DNA from: Cycas panzhihuaensis
Lineage: Eukaryota > Cycadophyta
Direction of reading: 5' to 3'
Length of the DNA: 64,000 nt
Assembly: GCA_023213395.1 (NCBI GenBank)
Contig: CM041465.1
Span: 74,655,741 to 74,719,740, forward strand
Shown: piece after piece, positions 10,261 to 21,017 of the stretch
How positions within the stretch are numbered: position 1 is the first letter of the stretch
How the letters are laid out: the number at the start of each line of letters is the position of its first letter
Notes under the pieces: model-generated
What the model saw: the letters and a program-made list of their open reading frames with translations, nothing else
What the model was told of the DNA's origin: nothing
Databases searched by the model: none
Program-made: the position numbers and the translations under genes

Positions 10261-11845
10261 ACTTTACTTAAGGGTTATTGACACTGGGGTCACTTTTGAC
10301 CATTTTTCTGGTACATGGGTCTTTTTCAATGATCATGAAATTTTGAGGAGATTCTCTTCCTTTTGTTGAATCCATTTGGTGTTGGCATATAGTAGGTGAA
10401 TTATTTTCACATGTTCATTGTGTATGTTATCACAGTTTCCATTAGTGATGGATCATGTTATAGTAGTGTTAGGATCTTTACTAGAATTTCTACTTGTAAG
10501 AGTTGGTCAATTAATGTATTGGGCCTTTCATTCTTCCTTCATGTAGGTTGCATTGATATGTTTTATACTGGTGTCTTTTATTTAGGTTGTCCTTGTTGCC
10601 ATGTCGCCTTTATTTACTCTTGTCATCCTTGAACATATCGTATTACATCCTGTGCTTATTGCATCTGTGCCTTTTCCTCCCTTAGATCCAAATATTCTTG
10701 CCTTTTATTTCTTCTTGTATAGACTACATAAGTTGGCATGGGCTTGTTGATATCATTTACAGATGGTTCAATGTCAACTAAATTGATGAACATATTTTGT
10801 TATTAGGAGCAATGATCATCGTCGTGGTCTCCCAACCCACACCATCAATGTAACATTGTGGTAATATTGTTTACTCTAGTTGGACAATCTCTATTAAAAT
10901 GTCCCTACAACTTACATTGAAAACATTAGATTATGGGATGTCCTTAAGGATCTCTTAGCACTTATTTGTTGAATCTACACCCACATCCCAAGGGGGCTCT
11001 ATTCATTTATTGGTATGCTAAATAAGCATCTTGATCTTAGCATCTTTGTGCTCTAATGTTAAAATGACATTTTTTATATCTTGCTTATTTATTTTACATA
11101 TGTGGCAATACTTAAGTACTTGGTTTTTGGCACATTTTGCTTTCATGTGTCATATCCTACACTTAATACACCAGATTTCCTATCATTCCTTTGGTTGTTG
11201 TAAGCTAGATCTTTCAACATTCTCATCAAATCGTCTTGTAATGCTTTAGTATAGGATTCCTCTTTTCCATCAACTTTTTTGATCTTGATCTAATGACGTG
11301 CTTCCATTTTATATTCAATTTCTAGACTCATCACTCAATCAACTACCTCTTGATATGATGCTAATAGAATTACTTGAAGTTTACTTCTATATTTTAGAAG
11401 TAATCCCTTTGAAAACCATCTCTTTCATAAGCCATTCGTTACTTCACTTTCCATTTTCTTAAGTATGATCTTTAACTTTGTGTTGTAACTTTTACGAGTT
11501 TCCTTAGCTTCTTGCTTGAGATTATGTATTTGATCTACAACCTCGTTATCATCCCATAAAAATCAAAAATTCCTTTTCAAAAGTAAAATGCCACTTATTG
11601 AACCCTTTCAATTAATCATTTGCTATTTTGTGAAGAGTTGTAGGGAATGCCTATAGCCAAAGGTATTTATCAGTTTCAATATTGGCTATCCAAATCATCT
11701 CACATATGTTGCAGTGATGAGTTAGATCTTCATCTGCCTTCCCACTAAATGTTGATAACTTTTGTTTCCCACCTTCAAGGGTTGCCATAATCGGTGTTGA
11801 CAGTTTTAATGTTGATCTTACATTCTTAATTATGAAAGCCTTCAC
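10261..11845 (-). pseudogene. Gypsy A gag and gag-protease spacer
   Basis: Gag begins near 11845-11770, with MATLEGGKQKLSTFSGKADE and HCNICEMIWIAN. Fragments to about 11220 match the retrotransposon gag helical domain (for example FPTTLHKIAND and NEWLMKEMVFKGI). 10261-11000 holds only scattered coding remnants, and no intact zinc knuckle was found. Confidence 0.65.
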
Positions 11846-12679
11846 TGTTAGAACTCATCTTTATAATCAGCATGTTTATCCATAGAATTTCCCAAATAAG
11901 GAACATCTTTGCTTGGGACTCATATGTTTCTTTATTTGTGTGGTGTTATCTATAGAGGATGACTCTTTGCATCCTTGAAGACTCAAGTGTGGGAATGCAT
12001 TGGTGATAATATTTGAATTTGGATCTAATCCATGTTGTTGCTCCTACATTCACCAAACTTATCATGCTTGATCTACAATCAACCAATTAATTTGATTTAA
12101 GGGACTGTCCTTTTGTTGGCTTGTCATAAGTATTTATGCAAATCTTCTTAATTGTGGTTCTTGATTCGTTGTATCATTGGTATGCTTAAAATTTTGTGAT
12201 GATCATTCCATTTCTAAACTAGGCATTAGAACTAATCATGATCCAAGATATTAGTGAGCATCATTGGTTCTATGACTATAATGTCATTGATATAATATTC
12301 AATAATACCATGTTGTAGCAAAAATGACTCTATCCTACTAATAACCTCAATATTATTTTTAGTTAACTGAATTCATATCAAATCTTCAAGTGGTGCATGG
12401 TTTGTGTTTGGATCCAAGATCATCATACGCTTTTGACTACATTAAAAAACCTTTCTCATCGTAATCCTACTCTTATCTTATTCCTATATCGACAATGATG
12501 CTATATGTTTGTTCACTCTATACCAGGTCCTTCTATGAAGAGAATGATAGAAAAAATTCTAATGCAATAATACCATTATTATACAATTTTATGTACAACA
12601 TCTAACACACATAATGGTATAAATTTATATACAAGCAGATATCATCCAATGTGTTATTTATATCATTATAGCAAAATTG
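11846..12679 (-). other. Gypsy A leader, part 2
   Basis: No gene supported. It is A/T-rich leader between primer site and gag, continuing at 20308-20644 on the other side of copia-1; the copia-1 duplication AATAC occupies 12680-12684. Confidence 0.55.
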
Positions 12680-12684
12680 AATAC

Positions 12685-12997
12685 TGAAAGAGGTTAATGT
12701 ATCAAGGTCATTTGTGTAGATTAATTATGTGACCTTAAGATATATTATTAGCATTAGTCTCTTAATGAAATGTACTTTGTGTACATCTTAGATGTAATTT
12801 CGGGTTCATGTCATTAGGCGGAAAAATCCTAACCCTAATGCTCACCCTCAATAATAAAAGATGAAATCTCAAGGAGGGAGTAATTATTCATTCCCACCTC
12901 CAAGCTTGCTCTCATATCTTGTTTCATCTTCTTTTTCATTCTCCATTACCATTGTGTGCATGTGAGTGATTTATCTCTTATATCCATCCTTCCTTCA
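12685..12997 (+). repeat. Copia-1 5' LTR
   Basis: Begins TGAAAGAGGTTAATG and ends CTTCCTTCA. It pairs with 19991-20302. Confidence 0.93.
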
Positions 12998-12999
12998 TA

Positions 13000-13014
13000 T
13001 GGTATTAGAGCCAG
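13000..13014 (+). other. Copia-1 primer-binding site
   Basis: TGGTATTAGAGCCAG, two bases after the LTR, close to the initiator-Met tRNA primer site. Confidence 0.85.
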
Positions 13015-15004
13015 AAGGGGATCTATTCACTCCATTCCACTTGCATGGAGTCATTTTGCCTCTCCTTCACCTTCAATATGAAGTATTGAGATTGCATTCC
13101 TTATTTTTTTAACATTTTGAGAGCATAAAATTATAGTATTTTGTATGTTACTACTTTGTCCATGTGTGCAGAAATTCAGAGGTGAAGAATACAGGTTTTT
13201 GAAGCTGTTCAGTTGCCAGAACAGTCTCGAGAGCATTAAAGGCCCAAATTTTCATAAAAATTTAACCTTCTCAGAATTTGATGAAATTTGGCATGCAAGG
13301 TCACCTTCACTAGAGGATCAGTTTTATCTTCTAGAGAAACTTTAGATTCAGCCTACAATAATGAGTTTTAGCTATGACAAAAGGGTAAATTTTATGGATA
13401 AGTGATTTAAAGCACATTTCTTAATAAAATCCTTCAATTACAAGCTGAAGATCTAAAAATTTTATTAAGGGATCTGGTACATTTATGTCTAAAGATAATG
13501 TTAAGATAAATCTCATCAAATTTCATCCACTAGTTAGTGAGATCTATGCAGTTTTCTCACGGTTACTAATTTTGCCTACTCAACCCCACAAAGGACCTTG
13601 CAAGGGCATTTCGGGAAAGTTTTTGGAATATTTTGTAGATAGTGCAGAAGGGAAAGTTAATGTACATGTCAAAATGTAACTTTTAAAATATTAAAGTTTA
13701 GATTCTGAGACAGTTGATCTTGCATGATTTTACTTTGGTGCTTTTTCAGACAGAAAAGTTTTTGTGCCTTTTTTGAAATATGACTTCATAAGTCTATCAG
13801 AAAAGATATTCTAAACACTTTTTCCTTCTATCATAAATTTAGATTTCATCATTTAGGTCTTTATATTTGTAATTTCTAAAAATTTGCTCATTTATCATTA
13901 TTTATAAATTATGTAAAAAAATCACAAAATAGGGAAAAATAGCATAGATATAGATTTAGAAAAATCATCATTTTAGTGGCAAGTTGATCTACTTTTTAGC
14001 CCATTGTGGATTTTGTATCAAAACTTTTAAAATCATATTTGGAAACATTGTACTAAAGCAAGGGAAATCTTGGATCAGAAGCAATATCTGGTTCCCCTAC
14101 TAAATCTAGCATGCTTTTCTATTTGCATACATAGTATAAAGCATCACAAAAGTAGCAATAATAATAAAGCATCACAAAAGTAGCAACAACAACAAAGCAT
14201 TACAAAAGTAGTAACAACAACAAAGCAAGCATGAAAAGCAAACAAGCACATTTGGCAAGTTTTTATTTCAGTTTTCAGTTATATGGAAACATCTTACACT
14301 ATTCCTAAAAGGAATCTCATCCGTATGATCTATACCACTAGTTCTTGACTTGTGCGCATACTCGCCTTGGTTGAAATAGACTAAGGTCAGTCGAAGTCCA
14401 AGCCCTAAGGGAGGTGTGAGTTTCATATTGGGTCTAGTCTTAACTGAAATAGTGGTGGAGGGACAGGTTAGCCATACCTACGACCTCCAATCAGGGATAA
14501 TCCTGATAACCACCTAGGAAAACTAAAAAACTTAATGCAAGATTAAAATTAACCCAGTCCAATATTTGTCATAGCTGTGGGATACGCAGTATCGTTTGAC
14601 TCTTCGGAGGAGGTATATAGTTGTTCATTGGTGAACTAGGTGAGGACCGGGAGTACCTGGGCTCCACTGTGACTTGGATTTCATCACCAAGCACAGGTGT
14701 GGGTATTGCAAGTGAAGGCCTTAATCATATACTAGAAGCCTTAGGCATCGAAACCTCACCTACATTTGGACATAAGTGAGAGGTTAGTGGCATGACACAT
14801 CACCACTCTTTGCAAGCTCTACATTAGGCCTTATTCTTACATCATTACTTATATTCATTTTTTATATAATTATTGAAAAATAGTTAATCATTGTTTGCTT
14901 CTCATCATAACAATCATTTCTATATCCCTAGTGTGCCAGGTGTACTAGCCATACATGTTAGTGGCACATACTTCTATCATCTCTTCTACTTCTTCATCAT
15001 CACC
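13015..15004 (+). other. Copia-1 long untranslated leader
   Basis: About 2 kb between primer site and gag with no supportable gene. It is A/T-rich to ~14330. A block at about 14340-14800 is clearly richer in G and C. A 28-bp tandem repeat lies at 14138-14230. Confidence 0.6.
14138..14230 (+). repeat. 28-bp tandem repeat in copia-1 leader
   Basis: Units starting at 14138, 14166, 14194 and a partial one at 14222. The core is AAAGCATCACAAAAGTAGCA followed by a CAA/TAA run. Confidence 0.85.
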
Positions 15005-15900
15005 AAGTCATCTCAATTCAAGCAAAATGTTAACTGCATATTGAAAGGCAAAGAAATTTGGGATATATGGTACATTGGAATTAAAAATGCTGTAAAGTAT
15101 GAAGGCCTTTGGAGAGCCTACTTACAACAGCTACTTCCAGTGGATCCACCCCAATAGCTCCTACAGATGTTGTAGCTAAACTACAATAGGAGATAGATGA
15201 TGAAAAGATTCGTGCAGGAATTTTATTGGTCATTGATCACTCCTTATACAACTTGATAAACGAAGACGAATATGATACAAACTGGAAGGTCCTAGAAGTT
15301 CTTAGAAAGAACTTTTATACAAAGTCAGATTTAGAATTTATTCATCTTGTTTTGAAAATAAACAAATTTAAAATGCAGAAGGAATGAGTTCATGAGATAA
15401 TAAATCTCCTTCAACCAATCAAACAGGCAATTGATAAAGACTTTAAGACCCAATACATCACTTGGGCATTTTTGATCCAATCATATTTACATGTCCCCCA
15501 TTATAAAAACTTGTTGGAAAGTCTTCAATCTAGTAGAACATTGAAGACACTTAACTTCAAAGCACTTACCGAAAAGTTTATAGAATTTGACAAGACCTTT
15601 GATACAAACTTTGTAGCCTCTAAATCTCTTCTAGATGCAGCCTTTGAGGTAGAAGAAGAAGTTTTCTACACAAAAATCCAAGGTCCCTCTCGTGACAGAG
15701 GAAATAACCGAGCAAGATAAAGAGGAAGAAATATGGGAAATCGTCCACAAGGTCAATCACAACCTCGACAGTTTCAAGGCCAAGGGCCACCTCAACAAAG
15801 AGGAAGATAGTCAGGCCAAACCAGTACTTCTTCAAGGACTGGTAATCAAACTATTATGTGTGATCAGTGTAACCGTAAAGGACACTTAGCAAAAGATTGA
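15005..15900 (+). pseudogene. Copia-1 gag
   Basis: Capsid/nucleocapsid protein. The N-terminal part reads in a second frame at 15015-15157 (ILKGKEIWDIWYIGIKN), then the main frame runs from about 15180 (LINEDEYDTNWKVLEVLRKN at 15252). It includes a helical UBN2-type domain and a basic Q/R-rich nucleocapsid stretch near 15700-15830. The zinc knuckle CDQCNRKGHLAKD (15859-15897) has TGA in place of its last cysteine. It is broken by one frameshift and several stops. Confidence 0.8.
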
Positions 15901-17784
15901 AAAATTGCCACTTATAAGTTGTCCAAGTTCTAACCAAAACATGGAGCTCACATTATTGAAGAAACTTGTGAAGAATCCTTTAGTGGTGTAGGTTTTGTAC
16001 AAGCATATATTCAAAGAATTGAGGGATCTTCAACATCAAATTCCATTGACCAACCAAAGAGATACTTTAAAGCTTGGTGTAGATATATCACTTGTGAATT
16101 CCCTTCACTAATACCAAGCCCTATTAGAATTGCCAATAGTGTGGCTTCCATTGATGGATAGTAGATCATAAACACGGGAGCAACTCAACATATGACATGC
16201 AATCACAGTCTATATCAAACATTTGACTCAAATGTTTATGGAGTTGTTCATATGGCTGATAAATCACAACAACCTGTTGAAGGAATTGGCAACATTCGCA
16301 TGAAACTCCTAGGCTTAGAAGATTTTATATTACTTGATGTCTTATACATACCCAATCTCAAATAAAACCTACTCTCTTTATCTACACTTGTTTCTCGTGG
16401 ATTTGATCTCAGTGTAACCACAAATGACTAGACTCTTAAGGTCATTCACCCTCCAACTAATCAGGTGGTTTTGACTAGACATCTCTCTGGCAAACTCTTT
16501 CAACTGAATGACTCTCCATCTTCTGAAGCCCATTGTGCCTAAAGCCCTTGTGCTGATGAAGAATTTACATTTAATTTCATCTTAACCCATCCAACATTGT
16601 CACCAGAAGCTCTTTAGCATGCTCGAATGGGCCATGTTCACATTGATAGACTTAGAGATCTTTCTAATACTCTTCTAAACCTTCCAAAGTTTTCCTCTAA
16701 GTCCTTTAAATGTGAAGCTTGTATCATTGCCAAATCTCATCGACAACCCTTTCCCAAAAGTCAGTGGAAATCGAGCCATCCATTATAATTGGTACACTCT
16801 AATTTGTACGGGCCAACACCCATTCCTTCACTAAAGGGAAAGCTATATTACATCTCTTTCATTGATGATTTCACTAGAAAAGTATGGGTAGCTTTTCTAT
16901 ATAAGAAAGATGAAGCATTCTATATATTCAAGGAATTCAAAGCCCTTACTGAAAAAGAGTCAGGTTATCAACTCAAATGTCTTCAAACTGATAATGGTGG
17001 TGAATATACCTCATATGAGTTTGAAAGCTACCTTTGAGACAATGGCATCAAGCATCAAACAACAATAGTAGGTACCCCACAGTAAAATGGAGTTGCCGAG
17101 CATATGAACAGGACAATCATGAACATGGCTTGTGTTATGTTAATATATAAAAATGTACCTGCCTATCTATGGGCTGAAGCAATTTGGATAATTGTTTATT
17201 GTATTAATGTTGTTAGCCCATCAAAGGAAGTATAATCACCTAATGAAAAGTGGTCAAGACAAGCCCCCATTGTTCACTACTTTAGAATTTTTGGCTCTAC
17301 ATGCTATGCCCATATTCTGGATGTAGATCGAAATAAACTCCAGCTAAGGGCACTTAAAGGCATCTTTGTTGGATACACTATGGATAAGAAAAGGTATAAG
17401 GTCTTCATACCTTCACAACGAAAAATTATCATTACCAGAGATGTCATTTTTGCAAAGACAGAGGATCAGTTACTTAAATTAGACTCCATAGTACCCTCAT
17501 ACTACTACAATCATGTTATCAAGTATGATGTTCAGATTCTAAAATTTAGGGGGGGGGATAGACATAAATTACTCCAAATGTTGGAAGCTGACAATAAAAC
17601 CTTGGAGGATATAAGTTGTGACTCTGAACAAATGAGTGCACATCCAACACCATTTTTTGAAGATAACAAAGTTGACAAAGGCAAAGCCATTATAGAAGAA
17701 TCATCATCTCCAGCTTTAGTTGACAAAGACAAAATAGTGGTAGAAGGACCATCTTCCTTAGGTACATCAGCATCCTCCTCATAA
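15901..17784 (+). pseudogene. Copia-1 protease and integrase
   Basis: The protease motif is at 16170-16200: NTGATQHMT, where the catalytic Asp of DTGA is Asn. The integrase zinc domain follows near 16615-16740 (LARMGHVHIDRL, then CEACIIAKSHRQPF). The catalytic core starts at 16789, where VHSNLYGP has Asn for the first Asp. The second Asp is kept (LQTDNGGEY, 16981-17007). The Glu is kept in NGVAEHMNRT (17086-17115), after a TAA replacing Gln. The C-terminal copia integrase tail continues to 17784. Inactive protease and integrase are predicted. Confidence 0.85.
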
Positions 17785-17799
17785 AATAATCATTTTAAT

Positions 17800-19515
17800 G
17801 AACATGATAAGAACCAAGAAGTTGGGGAAATGAGGACATCATTCCCAACTCGAGGATCTCGAGAAGCCCGCTAGCTCAATAAGGACATACGGCCAGATGA
17901 GGTGGGCAAAACTGGCACTCGAAGTGCCCATAGAGCAAGGATGTAGGAATCATTATATACTGAGCTTGAACTAGCAGAATTGCACCTTACTGTTAATGAA
18001 GAGCCCTTAACGTACCAAGAAGCTGTAAAGCATACAGCTTGGAGAAATGCCATGAACGAAGAGTACCAATCTCTTATCAAGAATGGTATATGGGAGCTCG
18101 TTGATCTACCACTTGGCAGAAAGGTAGTTCAAAATAAATGGGTGTTAAAAAACAAATATAGATCAGATGTCACCCTTGAAAAACACAAGGCAAAGTTGGT
18201 AGCTAAAGGATTTACACAAAGGGAAGGCATCGACTACACTGAAATCTTTATACCTACAACCAAATAGCCTACAATTAGAACTCTTATGGCCTTGGTTGTT
18301 CAACGGGGTTGGAAAATCCATGAACTCAATATTAAGATCATGTTTCTCAATGGAGATCTTAAAGAAGAAATTTATATGGCTCAACCAGAAGGATATGAGA
18401 TCGAAAGTCAAGAGCATAAGGTTTGCAGACTCAGAAAGTCCTTATATGGCCTTAAACAAGCCCCTCGTGCTTGGTTTGCCAAGTTGTCTGAAAGGATGAG
18501 GCAACTTGGATATGAGGTTTGTGACTATCAAGATATTGATGCAACGTTGTTTATCAAGCGCCATAAGGATAAAGTCACTTATCTCATAATCTTTATAGAT
18601 GGCATGCTAGTAATGGGTAATAGTGAATAGGCAATAAGCCAGCTAAAAAAGGACCTTAGCAAAACGTTCCAATTGTCTGACCTCAGTTTGATGAAATATT
18701 ACTTGGGAATTAAAGTAATATAAAAAAATAGAAAAATTTTTCTCTCCCAAGAAAAATACATCAACAATCTTCTAACAAAGTTCTGGTTAGAAGATGCTCG
18801 ACCAATGATGTTACCTATGGATCTTAATACCAAACTCTCAACTGAAGGTAACACTAGGGAGGTAGACACAATACTCTATAGGAAACTTGTAGGTAGTCTT
18901 ATCTACACTACCAATACAAGGCCAGATATTATACACTCTATCGGCATTCTTGCTCATTACATGACAAATCCTAAGCAGAATCATTGGCAGCCAGTAGTAC
19001 AAGTGTTGAGATACCTTAAGATGACCAGCAAATATGGTCTATTGTATGAACCTAATTCAGACTTCAAGCTTTCTGCATACATAGACTCAAACTTTGCAGG
19101 AGATAAAGATATAGGAAGATATACGCCTGGGTATGTAACGTTTCTTGGAACAGCACCAATATCATGAAGATCTAGACGGTAGAAGATAGTTGCAGATTCA
19201 ACTGCCGAAGCTGAATATATTGTTGCTTTTGAGACCAGTAAAGAGGTGATATGGCTGAGAAAATTATTGGAAACATTGAATATCACCCAAACAAGTCCTA
19301 CAAGTCTTTATGTGGATAATCAATCAGCAATCTGCATGGCAAAAAATCCTGTATTTCATAATTGTACCAAACACATAAGTACAAAAGTCCACAGGATTAG
19401 GGAACTTGTTCATGATGGCACACTTCAATTAGATTACTGTCCCACAGCAGATCAAGTGGCTGATATCTTCACCAAACCACTGCAAAGGGTGAAGTTTGAA
19501 CAGTTCCAAAGGTAG
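17800..19515 (+). pseudogene. Copia-1 reverse transcriptase and RNase H
   Basis: One frame throughout. The RT start at 17980-18260 contains AWRNAMNEEYQSLIKNGIWE and KWVLKNKYRSD. Then come LNGDLKEEIYMAQPEGYE (18348-18400) and SLYGLKQAPRAWF. The YVDD box is FIDG (near 18593-18604), losing a catalytic Asp. RNase H has YIDSNFAGD (19078-19104), DSTAEAEY (19195-19218), LYVDNQSAI and the usual copia end DQVADIFTKPL (19450-19482). Stops include TAG at 18265-18267, TAG at 18628-18630 and TGA at 19165-19167. Confidence 0.9.
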
Positions 19516-19573
19516 CTCAGCCTTAGGGCCTCCATCTTCGATTGATCAAAGAAGATGGCAACAGGATCATCAT

Positions 19574-19720
19574 ACTCTATTCTCTTCATGAAAACCCCTT
19601 ATGGGCGCGGAAGAATAAGAGTAAGTCTCTGCTCTATCCTCTTTGTGAAAACCCCACGTGGGCATGGAAGGATAAGGATTGTACTTGTTTTGGAAAATTA
19701 GAACCTGTGAAAACCCAAAA
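19574..19720 (+). repeat. 57-bp imperfect repeats near copia-1 3' end
   Basis: Two units starting at 19575 and 19632 share CTCTAT..TCTT..TGAAAACCCC and a GGAAGRATAAG end; a third partial unit (GTGAAAACCC) follows near 19706. Confidence 0.7.
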
Positions 19721-19980
19721 GAACATAGGGGATGACCAAACAGTATATGGAGACTTAGCATATTAAGCTGCATATTTAAGTTGCTTAGCTATCAGGCTAC
19801 ATCAAAGAGCCACCTTAGCCATTTTGATTAATAAAAGGGGCTATAGATCTTAGAAAGTTCATGGATTTTATTTCCCATGAGGGTTTTCCCACAAAAGTGT
19901 CATTTAGAATTTTAATATAATAATGAGGCTCAAATAAAGACCTCATAGAATAGATTTTCTAAAAATGACCTTCCACCATT

Positions 19981-19990
19981 AAGGGGGGAT
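19981..19990 (+). other. Copia-1 polypurine tract
   Basis: AAGGGGGGAT immediately upstream of the 3' LTR. Confidence 0.85.
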
Positions 19991-20302
19991 TGAAAAAGGT
20001 TAATGTATCAAGGTCATTTATGTAGATTAATTATGTGACCTTAGGATATATTATTAGCATTAGTTTCTTAATGAAATGTACTTTATATGCATTTAGATGT
20101 AATTTCGAGTTCATGTTATTAGGCGGGAAAATCCTAACCCTAATGCTCACCCTCAATAATAAAAGGTGAAATCTCAAGGAAGGAGTAATTATTTATTCTC
20201 ACCTCCAAGCTTGCTCTCATAACTTGTTTCATCTTCTTTTTCATTCTCCATTGCCATTGTGTGCATGTGAGTGATTTATCTCCTAGATCCATCCTTCCTT
20301 CA
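19991..20302 (+). repeat. Copia-1 3' LTR
   Basis: Begins TGAAAAAGGTTAATG, ends CTTCCTTCA, followed by AATAC. Confidence 0.93.
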
Positions 20303-20307
20303 AATAC

Positions 20308-20644
20308 AACACCACTATCATGGACACAAAGGGTGTTAAGTACATGATTATCCTACACTAGTTATATACCATCTACCAATGTTTGGATGAATACCATAAA
20401 ACATGGTTATATCCCCCCCTTCACAACCTTACTTATATCTGAACTTATTATGTATATACTTTTGAAGTGACTCCTTATAATAACTTTTTAACTACTCAAC
20501 TTAACTATTTATTTGTTAACATAAAATTTACTATGACACATGCAATATTTTAACAAAATATGCCCCAACACAAACTTCTAATGAATTATTTTCAAAATCA
20601 AATGAACATGCTCCTCAAGATCATAACCTAGAGCTCTAATACCA
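20308..20644 (-). other. Gypsy A leader part 1 with primer-binding site
   Basis: Minus-strand TGGTATTAGAGCTC (20644-20631) follows the LTR directly and resembles a Met tRNA primer site. The rest is A/T-rich leader with no gene. Confidence 0.7.
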
Positions 20645-21017
20645 TATTAGAAATTTAAATTACATGTTCAAAATTCATCATAGATAAAATATAAACATAA
20701 ATGAGGTAAAATATAACTTAAACATCAACCACAATAAAAATGAAATATGTACACAATTAAAGAAATAATATTTAGTGGAACAATAAACACCCTTCAAATT
20801 TTTATATTAGATATGTGTACGTATTTATAGTACAATTTTACCTCTTGTCCAACCAATTAGATATGAGAACCTACAAGCCATCCAATGGACTTTCATATGA
20901 GTATGTGGGCATATGTGCATAACTATTAATGATGCTCACAATATAATATTCAATAATACTTGAGAAAGATAGCCATTAATAATAACTAATTATATGAATT
21001 AAACATTATCTCTAATA
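20645..21017 (-). repeat. Gypsy A 5' LTR (putative)
   Basis: 373 bp on the minus strand. It starts TATTAGAGATAATG and ends TTTCTAATA, so both TG and CA ends appear mutated to TA. The primer site abuts the end. No partner LTR is found in the window, so the outer boundary is inferred from the TATTAG start only. A minus-strand TATAAATAC near 20823-20831 could be a TATA box. Confidence 0.6.

Larger units (their letters stand above)
12685..20302 (+). mobile_element. Copia-1: full-length Ty1/copia retrotransposon
   Basis: 7,618 bp with perfect AATAC duplications (12680-12684 and 20303-20307), LTRs of ~312 bp, a Met-type primer site and a GGGGGG-containing polypurine tract. The domain order gag, protease, integrase, RT, RNase H is diagnostic of Ty1/copia. 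Almost all coding from 15180 to 19515 reads in one plus-strand frame, broken by stops rather than frameshifts. The LTRs differ at about 18-20 of 312 positions by eye (~6%), clearly older than GO1. Catalytic residues are lost in protease, integrase and RT. Confidence 0.95.
6836..21017 (-). mobile_element. Gypsy A: old Ty3/gypsy element, interrupted by copia-1
   Basis: The minus-strand order is LTR (21017-20645), Met-type primer site, leader (20644-20308, then 12679-11846 after copia-1), gag, protease, RT, RNase H and integrase, the usual gypsy order. All domains carry many stops and frameshifts. No matching 3' LTR is found down to 1826, so the element either extends beyond the window with the unknown ORF inside it, or lost its 3' end. 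The left limit given is only the end of recognisable integrase. Confidence 0.75.

Noticed and set aside
13015-15004. tRNA or other small RNA gene in the GC-richer part of the copia-1 leader
   Set aside because: No T-loop GGTTCRA plus acceptor stem arrangement could be found by eye.
20645-21017. Possible pairing of the gypsy A LTR with sequence near 6420-6660 as its 3' LTR
   Set aside because: Direct reading shows no shared words beyond A/T-rich runs.
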